A stretch of 64,000 nucleotides of DNA, from assembly GCF_000149955.1 (NCBI RefSeq), contig NC_030994.1, forward strand, positions 1,504,687-1,568,686, in the 5' to 3' direction. Every line of letters begins with the position of its first letter. Within the stretch, counting starts at the first letter, position 1. Source of the DNA: Fusarium oxysporum f. sp. lycopersici 4287 (lineage: Eukaryota; Ascomycota; Sordariomycetes; Hypocreales; Nectriaceae). The notes under the pieces were generated by a model that made no database searches, was not told the origin of the DNA, and saw nothing but the letters and a program-made list of their open reading frames with translations. Shown in pieces: positions 32,348 to 43,000 of the stretch. Both the position numbers and the translations under genes were made by a program.

Positions 32348-34781
32348 TGCGAAGAGCTTCAGACAAATGTCGAGCTGTTGAATCTAGGTAAGGATACTAT
32401 ATCCAAGGGCGCCAACCACGGCGACGTCAATGGTAGCGAGATGACGAAATGAGAGCCAATTCAGTAGGTGACGTAAGAATTGGCAGTCTTGTACGTGCGT
32501 GTGGTGTAGATGATCTTTTACGGCGAGCAATGGGTGAAAAGCCTCAGTGGAATATGGGTCAAGTTGTGTGAGACAGGGAAACCACCAGGAAAAGCCACGA
32601 GCTGGGCTTTATAGCTTATAACGCGTGTACCTTGCCTTAGCTGAGCAGTCACTGCCAGTCAGTAACTGCATCATGTTAGACCGCCACCCTCCAACAGGGA
32701 AGAACGAGATGGACACACACTAAGGTTGTCTTCAGTGGGTAACATGCATCAGAAATCAACTCCAAAGCTAGCATTAACTGTAAGGCGTGGATGCAGTAAT
32801 GACAATGCCAATACCAATATGATACACCCATACAAAGCCAATAATTCTATGTCCCTACTTCATCTATTTACACAAAGACAATAGTCACCAAAATCATGTC
32901 GTAAAAATTGGGCTGAGAGGTCATATGAACACAATTCCATGCCCGGGGAAGATATCCGTACGTTCACCAAGGTGTGTCGTGTCTACCTATTTGCTGCTAT
33001 TGCATATAGATTACCTGGTAGCTGGGTCATCTTTGCCTAAAAATGAACAAGATGCGATTCTTTTATTTTGACATATCTTTTCTCTCTCTCTCTCTCCCTC
33101 CCTCCCTCCCTCTTGTAAAGCAATTATCCAATTCCGACTTAGATACCATCAGAAAAGCCAACTACGTACCTCTCAAAAAGAAATATGGAGATTTTTTCTC
33201 TCACTTTCCATCCTCCGTATCAACGTGGGGTTGTCTTCTCCGCTGAATGAGTCGTTCAACCCAACGAGCCAACCCCAGTTTTTCAATAAGACCCTTGATG
33301 ATCGATAAAAGGAAGCCTGGGCTAGCGTCAGGAGGGGCGTGTATAATAAGTTACCTACCTAGTTGCAAAGACGACACTCAACACCAGAGAAATTTAAGCA
33401 TTCGCATTCAGGCAAGTCGTGATACGGATCAAGCCGAAGGAGGTGTGGAAACAGAAGAATAGGAATTGATCACCAGGGACAAACACTACAAAAGTCAAGA
33501 AAAGAAGCATGATAGAACATGACTATTAGGAGGATTAGTATGGCCAAGAGACTTCTTACTGTGTGACACTCTTCTTAACTCTATGCATTAGAATATCTTC
33601 AGTTTCAATTAGCCAATGCAAAAAAAGAATTAAATAAAAATAAAATAAAAATAACAAAAGCTCACTGTCATATCATGACATGTTCTCGACAATCAAGTCT
33701 TCACTTTCTTCTTCTTTCAATTCCAGAGCCCTATTTGCATTTAGCCTAAATCCATCAACAGCTCCCACCCCAGTCCCATCTTCAGTTTATATCCCGGCCA
33801 ATAGAACCCGTGACCTCTCAAAGTCTGGCTGCTCCTCGTGAACAAAGTCAAGCCAATGAGTAACGAGCGCTTCTAACTGACAGCAAGAAGGGGGCGTGAG
33901 GAAATTGAATTCAGCTTCTATGAGAATTGTCTCTTTCCTTGACTCTGGATACAGAAGGACATTGGAATATTTCTCTGCTCCATCTTCAAGAGCATTTCGG
34001 TGGATGTGCTCAAGGTTACCTATAGCCATGAGCCTCAAGCATGGGGGTCATTCAAGTCCGGTGACATCCTTGCCGCCTGAAATCTCATCATTTTCTTCGA
34101 CATTATGGACAGTTCGACTTTACTTCTCTTGTTCTCCGTCTAATTCCCTCTTCTCCTGTTGGGGCGCGTCTAAGCTGAAAAACGCCACAAGGACGACCTG
34201 CATGTACCTCTCTTATCTGCATTTTCTATCCGTACATAGTGTACACACATTACAGTCTGTGTAGCATAGTCCAAATCTCATGGGTTGTTGTCTTGATGAG
34301 TGTAGACCCTTCTTCTTGTCCCTTTAAGTTATGTGCCCCGCGAAACACACTTCCTTGTACCTTCTCTTCCGCTTTTAGAGTACATATGTCTATGGTCTGC
34401 TCTATTGCACCAATTGCTTCCTATCAATTCCGGCCCTGGCCCGGAACAAGATGAAAAAACATGAAATAGAAAAGGGTGTACACTTTTCACTGCATATGCA
34501 CATGCAGATGCCATCGGTCTTCCTTCACCGACGGTCAGGTCGACAGCTGCCGGCTATTGAGAGATCCTAGTCTGAACCTCTTATGGCCCTCTCATCCGGC
34601 CAGGCTCCACTGGCCCGCAGCTCAAACCCCAAGAAGCCGAGCTAGACCCCAGTCAAGGGGCAAGGTTGGCTTGGACTTGTCGTACCAAAGGGCAGCTTCA
34701 AAGAGAACAAGATGCAGCATGGTCGTGATCGATCCCAGGATCCCAGGCTAAAGTCTCGCTTCTGACAGGGCATCCTCCACT
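32348..34781. other. Intergenic between CDF transporter and xylulokinase
   Basis: This 2.4 kb holds the xylulokinase promoter on the left and the 3' flank of the minus-strand CDF gene on the right. It contains a (TC)8-(CCCT)n tract at 33081-33112 and an A-rich tract near 33619-33657. CCAAT occurs near 32455 and 32837. A minus-strand open frame of 83 codons at 33787-34038 has an even amino-acid composition, but no family I recognise and no clear start context, so it is not called as a gene. Confidence 0.5.
33081..33112. repeat. Polypyrimidine microsatellite (TC)n-(CCCT)n
   Basis: About 32 nt of uninterrupted pyrimidine on the plus strand: eight TC units, then CCCT-type units. It is a simple repeat 0.7 kb upstream of the xylulokinase start. 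It could form triplex DNA, but that is speculation. Confidence 0.9.
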
Positions 34782-36634
34782 CTAATGCTTGTTTCTGTTC
34801 CTGAGACCATCGCCTTGTTCGTGGGAGCCATTGGGTTCATGAACATGACCACTACTCTTGTGATCATGATGGTCGTGATGCTCGTGATTGTGGTTCGACT
34901 CGCCCTCTGCCTCAGACGCATCCTCCTCGGTCTCTGGTGGCAGAACCACAGTCCCAGGGATAAAGTCGTCAAACCTTGCCTTGGCGGTAGCCTCCCTGGG
35001 CGAGAATCGGATGCGAACTCTTCTGACACCGCGTACTTTCCCTCCGACTTGAGTCCGCACCGCGTCTTCGACCTGCTGCGTTGTGTCAACAGACCACGCA
35101 CCAGGCACGGTCATCTCGAGGTCCACAAGATAATTCTGGCCTGATTTGATACCGCTCACTTCGCGCAGGGCAACTTCGTGTCCTTCAACCACGTTCTTCA
35201 ATGCTTTATTAGCCTGTTTTGTCACTGAAGACTTGATCTCATCATCAATGCCCTGGTCTGCCAGTTCGCGAAAAGCAGCAACTGTGTTTCCGGCACCAGC
35301 CTGGATAACCATGATGGAGATGAGAAGACCGCCGACGGGATCCAGCCACGCCGCATTCTCCATTGCATTAGCTCCCATGATGGCTGCCAAAGTGACGAAC
35401 CCCGTTAAACTGTCGACTCGGTGATGAATGGCGTTCGACGCGAGAACCGACGATTTACGTTCCCGGGCAACCTTCATTGCTGTAATTGGTCAGCTCTTAT
35501 ACTTTCAATCCCAAGGCTTACGTTACACACGCGCATTCTAGCGCCGCGACCCTAAGAGTTGGGAGAACACTTACTCGCATGATAGAGCCATTCCTTAATC
35601 AGAATGGTCCCTGCTGCAAGCCAAGCGGCATGCATACTCGGGATCCCAAGTGCTGCAGCTCCATGAGAATGGCTATGACCGTGTCCGACGTGCTCCAGAA
35701 TACCATGTGCCGCTTCAGGGTAAAAGTGTCCATAAAGACTGATACCGCTGTCCCAACCCATGTAAAGACCTCCGGCCAAGAGCATGCTCGAGACACCGAG
35801 TGATCCCAGACTCTCTACCTTGCCAAAGCCCATGGGGAATTTGTCTGTTGGTGGTTTTAGACTCCATGTGACTGTCGCGAGCGTCAAGATATCAGATGCA
35901 AGATCTGTGATGCTATGCCATGCGTCGGCAGTCATTGCTTTGGAGTTGAAAGCCCATCCACCAGCGAATTTAGCAATTGCCATACCCAGGTTAGAGACCA
36001 AGCCAATCCGGGTGATTCGGACGCCGGGGTCGTCTTTGTTGCCTGAAGTTAGGTATGCGTTGTCGTGATGGTGGTGGTGGCCCAAGATGCCATGGCTATG
36101 ACTGTGGTCATGACCGTGGCTGTGATTATGACCATCTTTGTGGTCGTGGCCTTGGCCAGTATGCGGTCGTATCTGCGACATTGAAGTTTTTACGAGTGAG
36201 GGTGGTGATCGAAGTTTGTTGCGAAAGGGAGCGAGATGTGGTAGCGAATTAGTCGAAGGGCGAGCGACGGAGGCAGTATTTGATACGTGGTAGGATGAGA
36301 GCTTAGACGAGGCTGAGAGGTAGGCGCACGTCGATAGGGCGGCGACAATGGATGCTTTTTGCAGGGCGCGTAGGCGAAGACGTAGACAAGCGACGTGGGG
36401 AGTTGCTATATTTGATCTCAAAAGGGTCATCTGGCCTCGGTATTTGGTTTGTTGTGAAATATGGACATTAGGGTGCCCATTGATATGTCCATGTCCCCAT
36501 GAGGCAAAGCCACGACTCTGGTTGTGACTGTGCGTGGCTCCAGCTCCAATTCCAGCTCCGGGTCCAGCTATTGGCGACGTCACTCCAGCGCCTGCGCCTG
36601 CGCCCGTGGGACGCCCGGCCTGCGGGAGACTCAT
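34782..36634 (-). CDS. Cation diffusion facilitator, MMT1/2-like (probable mitochondrial metal transporter)
   Basis: Exons complement(34782..35479, 35575..36634), 95-nt intron, 585 aa. CDF transporters export divalent metals in exchange for H+. The closest family by sequence is Mmt1/Mmt2, linked in yeast to mitochondrial iron. The two HxxxD metal-site motifs are present: HSITD near 240 and HHRVD near 372. Three His-rich stretches occur: HNHSHGHDHSHSHG with GHHHHH before the first membrane segment, GHGHSHSHG in a loop, and NHNHEHHDHHDHK near the C-terminus. The first ATG (36634) gives a Gly/Ala-rich leader. An internal Met69 (36430) begins MTLLRSNIATPHVACLRLR, a better mitochondrial presequence, so the true start is uncertain. 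Metal specificity (Fe, Zn or Mn) cannot be read from the sequence. Confidence 0.85.
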
Positions 36635-37882
36635 ACAGTATATCCGAGATGTTGTCTTGCAGGGGAAATACGGATAACACGGGAAAGTGGGAGAAGGGGC
36701 CGGGTATTGGGTTGCGTGTTTTCCCTTGGAGTTGCGTAGGGTCTGAAGCACGGTTCAGATATAGATATAGACGAATGTTGGAGAGGAAAGATGGTGTGTT
36801 TTGTTGACGTCGGGTTATCCAATGCCATACGCCCGTTAACGGAGCTGTTCAAGTTTCGAGTCGGGTTCAATAGAGCGAGCGGATTTGGCTCGGTCGGAAG
36901 CGGACCAAGGCCACATGAGCGAGTTAAAAGAGTCAATATGCGAAGAAGAGACAGAATTCCCCGAGAGAGAGGGAAAAAAAGATTATCAAGATTATCAGAC
37001 ATAAAACAAACAGAGTAGTTTAGCTCCACCAAAATCGAAGCTTGGTGCGGCAATTGGTAGGAAAAGACACCGACCTACGACGCCATTGAGGATAGGATGC
37101 GAGGTGAACCCACTATCTACGACACTCTCGCCTGATGAGTGATCGCGAGGTTCCGGTCTCCGGACAGCCAGCAACTGGCCTGGCCTGGCCTGGCCTTGAC
37201 CGCTGAGCCATCTGCTTTCAGGGATGGTCAAGTTTGCGTCAGGGCATTTGCTGTACATTATGGCAATTGAGTAACCCAGTAGCCCAGGTAGGTACCTTGT
37301 GGAAGCAATACCTGTCTTGCGTCCATTCAGTACGATCATGGTTCTCCTATTCCGATCAATCACAGAGGCCTGTCTTTACCAATTCTACCCTGAAAGCTGA
37401 CTCGAGTTTACCATCTTCTTTGTCATTATCAGATTCGGGTTGTGGGGGATTCAAGTAAAAAGCGCCCACCTCAACCGCAGGTCAATTCAGGCATTATTCA
37501 GCCACAATGCCACATGAACCCCTACTTGCAAGGCTGAGAGTCGTCCCTGAAACCAATGACGCGCTCTTCTCCATACCAGTACTGGCTCTAAGAATAATCC
37601 CTGTAGCCAAATTTACAACCATCTTCATGACTGTATGCCGCGCCATCCTCTTGTCTAATATCAGTCCTTGTATTTCAATTTTCGTATCCAGCTCGTCATC
37701 ACTGGTCAGCTCGAGTCAGTGCCTCAGCAGGGCCGGCGACTTGAACTTCTTTCAACCAATCCTCCACAAGCAATTGGAAAGCGCCTCGTCAGCCACTGGA
37801 GATTGGGCTTGAGTTTCACTTTAAGCATTATCATACCGAGTATTCGTAATTCTTAAACATTACGATCCTAAAAGCGGCTCCA
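36635..37882. other. Divergent intergenic region, CDF and sirtuin genes
   Basis: This 1.25-kb shared promoter region has short overlapping frames only. A small CCTGG-type tandem (about 37178-37196) is present. No RNA gene or transposon relic is seen. Confidence 0.55.
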
Positions 37883-39085
37883 ATGAGCAAGCCTCTGCTC
37901 AGGATCCCTTACACGGACCTCCCCCTGCCTTCAGTAATTGCACCAGCTTCGGCCTCAACACTCCCTGGAGCTATCGCCGCTCTCCATCGCTTCTTTGTTG
38001 CGCCCTCTCCGGGCGACTTACCTGCATCCGCTGTTGTTCTCACCGGTGCAGGCCTTTCAGTCGCTTCGGGTTTAGCAGATTACCGGGGTGTCAAGGGCAC
38101 TTACAAGGTCAACAAGACATATCGACCTATCTACTACCCAGAATTCCTCAAGAGTCACGAATCTCGCAAACGATACTGGGCTCGAAGCTTTCTAGGCTGG
38201 TCTAATCTCCAAAAGGCATCCCCAAACAACGGCCACTATGCTATAAGAGATCTCGCGAATATTGGTCTGATACGCAGTGTCATTACTCAAAATGTTGACT
38301 CGTTCCATCCAAGAGCTCATCCTGATCTACCAACTTTAGAATTACATGGATATTTAAGAGCTGTTGTCTGCACGAGTTGTAAAAACGAGTTCTCCAGAAA
38401 TGAATTCCAGGAGAAATTGGCCACCCTCAACCCTAAATGGGCCGAGTTGCTCGAGAGGGCCCTCGAGTCAGGGGCATTAGACACCGAAGACCCAGTTGAG
38501 CGCAGGTTTAAAGGCCTAAAGGTGAACCCCGACGGCGATGTGGATCTGCCAGATGCTCCCTATACAACCTTTAGATACCCCTCTTGTCCCAAATGCTTAT
38601 CCAGTCCTCCAAAGAATGCTGACGGACATCAACATGTTGTCCAGGTTGATACAGACGGTGCATGGAAGCTTCCCAGCACCGCGGGAATTCTGAAGCCTGC
38701 GGTGGTCATGTTCGGAGAAAGCATTGACAATCATATCAAACACGCTGCCGAGGAAGCCATTGACAATGCGGGAAAGCTTCTCGTTGTTGGAACCTCTCTT
38801 GCCACTTATTCAGCTTGGAGGCTTGCCAAGCGAGCTCAGGATCGGGGTATGCCCATCGCCATTATCAGCATGGGCGGAATCAGAGGCGAGGATAAGTTCT
38901 TCGCGGGTATGGATCCCAACCAAGAGGGTGAGCAGGGAGTGAGAGTTGCATTATCGACAGACGACCTCCTTCCTGCTCTTCTTTCTGCACTGCGCAACGA
39001 TGTTGCGCCATCAGAAGCACCAACACAGGCTTCACTCCAAGCTTCCTTCGGAAATCGTGGTGTTTTCAAGGATATGCTCTCATGA
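37883..39085 (+). CDS. SIRT4-like class II sirtuin, divergent catalytic motifs
   Basis: Single exon, 400 aa. Sirtuins remove acyl groups from lysine using NAD+; SIRT4-type enzymes are usually mitochondrial. The Rossmann motif is GAGLSVASGLADYRG near 54-68, where the usual form is GAGIStxSGIPDFR. The NAD-binding motif is QNVDSFHPRAH, where QNVDxLHxxAG is usual. The catalytic His is kept in LELHG (H155). Zinc cysteines C163/C166 and C235/C238 are present with a long SIRT4-type insert between them (LNPKW, NPDGDVDL). LKPAVVMFGE and VVGTSLATYSAWRL complete the fold. The N-terminus is not strongly basic, so mitochondrial import is uncertain. The stop is 51 bp from the stop of the convergent next gene. 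Confidence 0.88.
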   Translation: MSKPLLRIPYTDLPLPSVIAPASASTLPGAIAALHRFFVAPSPGDLPASAVVLTGAGLSVASGLADYRGVKGTYKVNKTYRPIYYPEFLKSHESRKRYWARSFLGWSNLQKASPNNGHYAIRDLANIGLIRSVITQNVDSFHPRAHPDLPTLELHGYLRAVVCTSCKNEFSRNEFQEKLATLNPKWAELLERALESGALDTEDPVERRFKGLKVNPDGDVDLPDAPYTTFRYPSCPKCLSSPPKNADGHQHVVQVDTDGAWKLPSTAGILKPAVVMFGESIDNHIKHAAEEAIDNAGKLLVVGTSLATYSAWRLAKRAQDRGMPIAIISMGGIRGEDKFFAGMDPNQEGEQGVRVALSTDDLLPALLSALRNDVAPSEAPTQASLQASFGNRGVFKDMLS

Positions 39086-39136
39086 AATTAGATTATCAGT
39101 GTATTACTACCCAATCCTGAGGATAGATTCATACGT

Positions 39137-39780
39137 CTAAATGAAATTACCAAGACTCCCGGGTTTTGCGTTTGTCGGTGCAGCCTTAACAGACTCTACA
39201 TTCTGGGTTGAGGTTGATGAGGTTGTGCTTGCGGGCTCACTTCGCTCTGGCTTCTCTCGTTTCGACTTGCGAATTGCTTCGTCACGTTCAATCGCCTTCA
39301 ACACTGCAAAGATTCGTTAGCAACTAGTAAGTGTAATGGCTGGATCCAGCTCATACTCTCTTCCCAATCGGCTTCCTTTGCAGGATCTCCAGTTCCAAGT
39401 GCCCCCTCAACGTCAACCGGCTCGCCTCGTTGGATTTTCTCGACGACTTCCCGCAAGGATGCAATTCGAGCCTCTGACTGTCGCATGTATCGATCAAAGG
39501 AATTTCGTAAAGTAATCATTTGAATCGACATGGACCCGATAAGAAGAAATATGGCAATAAAGAATGTCGCGGGATTCCATTCCTTGGACTTCTTCCTTAA
39601 CTGGCGATTTTCCTTTCTCAGTGGCTTCGGTACCAAGTTTCGCCAGAATGACCTATCGACAATTGTAGCCGGGGCCGTGCTCGAGTATCGAATGCCGCAT
39701 CCTGAGGTATTCGACGTCCTGAACACAAAGGAGGCCACTCGGATATAACCAGGGCGAAGTGAAAGTTGTCGAAGCGACAT
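39137..39780 (-). CDS. Small single-span mitochondrial membrane protein (DUF5321-like)
   Basis: Exons complement(39137..39303, 39357..39780), 53-nt intron, 196 aa. The N-terminus (MSLRQLSLRPGYIRVASFVF) is Arg-rich without acidic residues, a typical matrix-targeting presequence. One membrane segment follows (ATFFIAIFLLIGSMSIQMI, about 72-90), then a charged helix (RYMRQSEARIASLREVVEKI) that may form a coiled coil. The C-terminal exon is Lys/Glu then Ser/Thr-rich. Splicing joins ADWEE to MLKAIERDEAIRK. I associate it with a conserved ascomycete family of unknown function; that name is from memory and only moderately sure. It is divergent from separase, sharing 319 bp. Confidence 0.75.
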
Positions 39781-40099
39781 TTTGCGATCTTTAAATCTCG
39801 ACGATTGATGTCGTTAGCTAGCGTAATTGAGACCCGAAACTTCAAAGATCTTCTACCGAGAATATGAAAGCACGGACCATCCGATCCGAGAACCGACAGT
39901 TGCCCCGGACAACCAGCTGTGTTTGCCCAATTCCGGGGCCAGGTCGCCAGGATTAACAAAGTCAACTAACTATCAATTGCGACATAGAGACCTGCAGCTT
40001 TGCGTTTTCAACTTGCATATTGTACCTGTACCTCCCTCCATATTAGGAGCTTTTGGTTTTTGACGACGGCATGGTAACGAAATTACACTCATAATCTAA
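39781..40099. promoter_or_regulatory. Bidirectional promoter, small mitochondrial protein and separase
   Basis: The two divergent start codons are 319 bp apart, so this stretch must hold both promoters and leaders. No clear known box can be named with confidence. Confidence 0.5.
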
Positions 40100-43000
40100 A
40101 TGGCTTCACTGCAGGCAAAGGCCGACGCGGCCAAGACAGCTCTAGCCTCAACATCAACATGCACGACTGCGACCGTCGTGACTCTTAAGGAACTACTGCT
40201 ACCCGACATCGAGACTTCATACACAGCATCACAAGCCAATTCACGAACGGCCTCTAAGACAACGACAAACTCGAAGGCAAAACGAACCGCGGGCAGCAAA
40301 ACTCAGACAGCAAAGTCTATCAGCGAGCAGCTTTCATCGAAAGACCGTGCAGCTCTGGCAACACATGTAATCAACATTTGCATCAGGTCTCTAAATGAAG
40401 CTGCGAAACCTACCACTCCTGCGACTCCGATTAAGCAACAAGCATCTCAGGGAGACTCCAAGAAAACCTCTGGTCCTCGAACGTTGCGGAGATCCCTATC
40501 CGCACCGTTATCACCGCTGCAGCCACGAACTTTGAATCGCGTAGCTACCTCGCCAAACATTGTCGCCAAAGCAGCAACACATGCGGCAACGCAGTCTACA
40601 GGATGTCTCGCTGCTGTCGAGTGCGCACGCGTGGCTTTCACCTGTCTACGATCTATTACGGGTCCAATGCAGGTGGCACAAACAGATTTCCAACTCGAGA
40701 ATGGAATGTCAGCATTCATTAGCAAACTTCTGGCGCTTGGGTTTCAAGATCAGGCGTTAAAGGAGCTGAGGATTTTAAAGCGACGGCTCGATGCTGGAGT
40801 TAACAAGTCAACGAAACCGATCTCTACCGAAGGGCAAACAGCTGCTCAAGTCATTTTGGAGTTGCTCGACTATGGTGACAAGATTCCCGATAACTTGCTA
40901 TCAATGGTTACAGGTTGTCAAATTCAAGTACTGCGATGGATTGCGCATTCCAAGAAACCAGCTCATATCGAGGCCGTGCTACCACTTCTCGAGGAATCTC
41001 ATGTATCTTCCCCCATCAACCTCTTAGTGAGATCGGGGGCCAAAAACGCGAAGGAAACCCAAAAAGCAGCCCGACAACTAGCCTCACTATCCCAGACGCT
41101 TCTTTCACTAGCACCCAGTGTTTCTAGCAAGGAAGATGCAGTTGCGACAGAGTTGAGACTGAGTCCGTCTCCAACTTCAGCTTTCAAGCTGCAAGTGCTC
41201 TGTTTCAAGATTCAGCTTAGATGGTGGAAAATGGCTGGTCACCGTGGAAATGTTGAGGACGATATTCTTTCGCCGTTTTCTCGATGCGTTCGCGCATATA
41301 CTCGACGACAGCCACCCACGAATGGACCAACATACGATTTGATTGCAGCATCCTTCCACGCGCTCATGGATCTAGTTGGGCCACATAAGTCCCAAGCCAA
41401 GGCTTCGTTCGACTCTGCCCTAACTTCCATTTACCAACTGCTTGGTGTCGCAGCTCAAACGGACCGCCAAAACGATGCAGCATGCCACTGGTTCCAGAAA
41501 CTGAAGGATATACTAGTACCTGACGGGGAATCGGCTATTCGCATGTTTTCCATTTCGGCCCGCCTTCTCGCTGCACTGTTGAAACAATCCAAGCATGATA
41601 CCAAGACGCAACAGCTGGTTCAAGAGGTTACAGAGAGCCTCGAAGGGAGTTTGAGTGGAAACATCACCGATCTTAATGAACTGCTAGAGAGTCTTTCACT
41701 CGCTCGACGGTCAGCTGTTGGTTTCCTCGTTAGCAACTCGAATGGTTCAGAAGTAAAGGATGACACGTTGAAGTTGATCCTGGAGCATCTGAAGACATTC
41801 ATCACTAAGTTTCCACGGTTCGGCCGCCGTTGGCTAGGCGCTCCCCCCAGCAGAGACGCTTCAGCCAAATCCGTCCTCCAGTTCGACCAACGACGAGAGG
41901 TTTTGATGCTGTCGATCAATCAGATTCTCGATGGCGCGTTAGTGGTCATTAACGGCGATATCCAGGCTGACTCTATTACTTGGAAGCATATGGATGAGGT
42001 TCTCTGGGACTGCAACAAACTGATTGATGCTGTTCTCGATCCCACGATTTCAAGGGCACGAACGGAGCAGCTCAGTGGCTATTTTGCGAAAATATCCAGT
42101 CTGTATTTTGCCAGGTACAATCAAATACGCAAGGACCTCGGCAAGTCCAAACAAGTCAATAAGGAGATTCTGCAGTGTTTGAGTCGATCAATTGAGATTA
42201 TTCAGGATCGGCCCATGGCCCAACAGGAGAAGGCTCATATGTCAACCAAGCTGGAGTTGTTTGCCGATCTCTGCAAGGCTGCAAACCGAAGTGAGGATGC
42301 AATCAGAACTCTCCGATCAATCTGTACCAACATGATTGAGGAGGGCGCCTTAGTCAATGTTACTACAGCACTGGATTCTCAACCTCCGAGCATTGCTTGG
42401 AGTGCTGATGATAAAGCAGAGATATTGTCCCGAACACTACGTTCAATTGCTAAGCTTGATCACTCATGGAACGACTGGGCATTCTTTCTGCCGGAGGGTG
42501 AGCGAGCTGCAGTACTCGAACACTTGATGCAAATCGTGGGAGACACTGCAGCTAGGGCAGAGCGGCTCAAACTACACGATCCATCAGTCCAGGCTCTTCT
42601 GCGAATCTACACACCCGACCGCTTCCCAATTCGGCGTCTTAGAGTTCTGCTCCAGCTGCTCTTCCAGACCATTGGTGAAGAAAACGAAATGGAGCAAATT
42701 TCCAACTTGGCTGGAGAAACAATCCAACAACTGGACAACAAAGACTATGGCGATGACGGTTCTCTGCTGCGTTATCTTCCACATCTCCGGGCATTACAGA
42801 AGTCAATGTCTGCATTGGCTGTCACTAGCGCTCCTCTCCCAGTGTTTGCCCTGAGAGAAGCCGTTGTCTCTTGGAAATCGATGACTGAATCATGCAAATC
42901 CAGAAACGATGTCTATGAGCGAATCGACAATCCTGATGGGCTTCTGACACACCTGCAATCTGCCAGCCACTTCGCCAGCCTTCGGGGTGAGAACAGTCTG

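Noticed and set aside
33787..34038. 83-codon minus-strand ORF as a small gene
   Set aside because: Reasonable composition, but no recognised domain, no splice partner and no strong start context; it lies in the 3' flank of the CDF gene.
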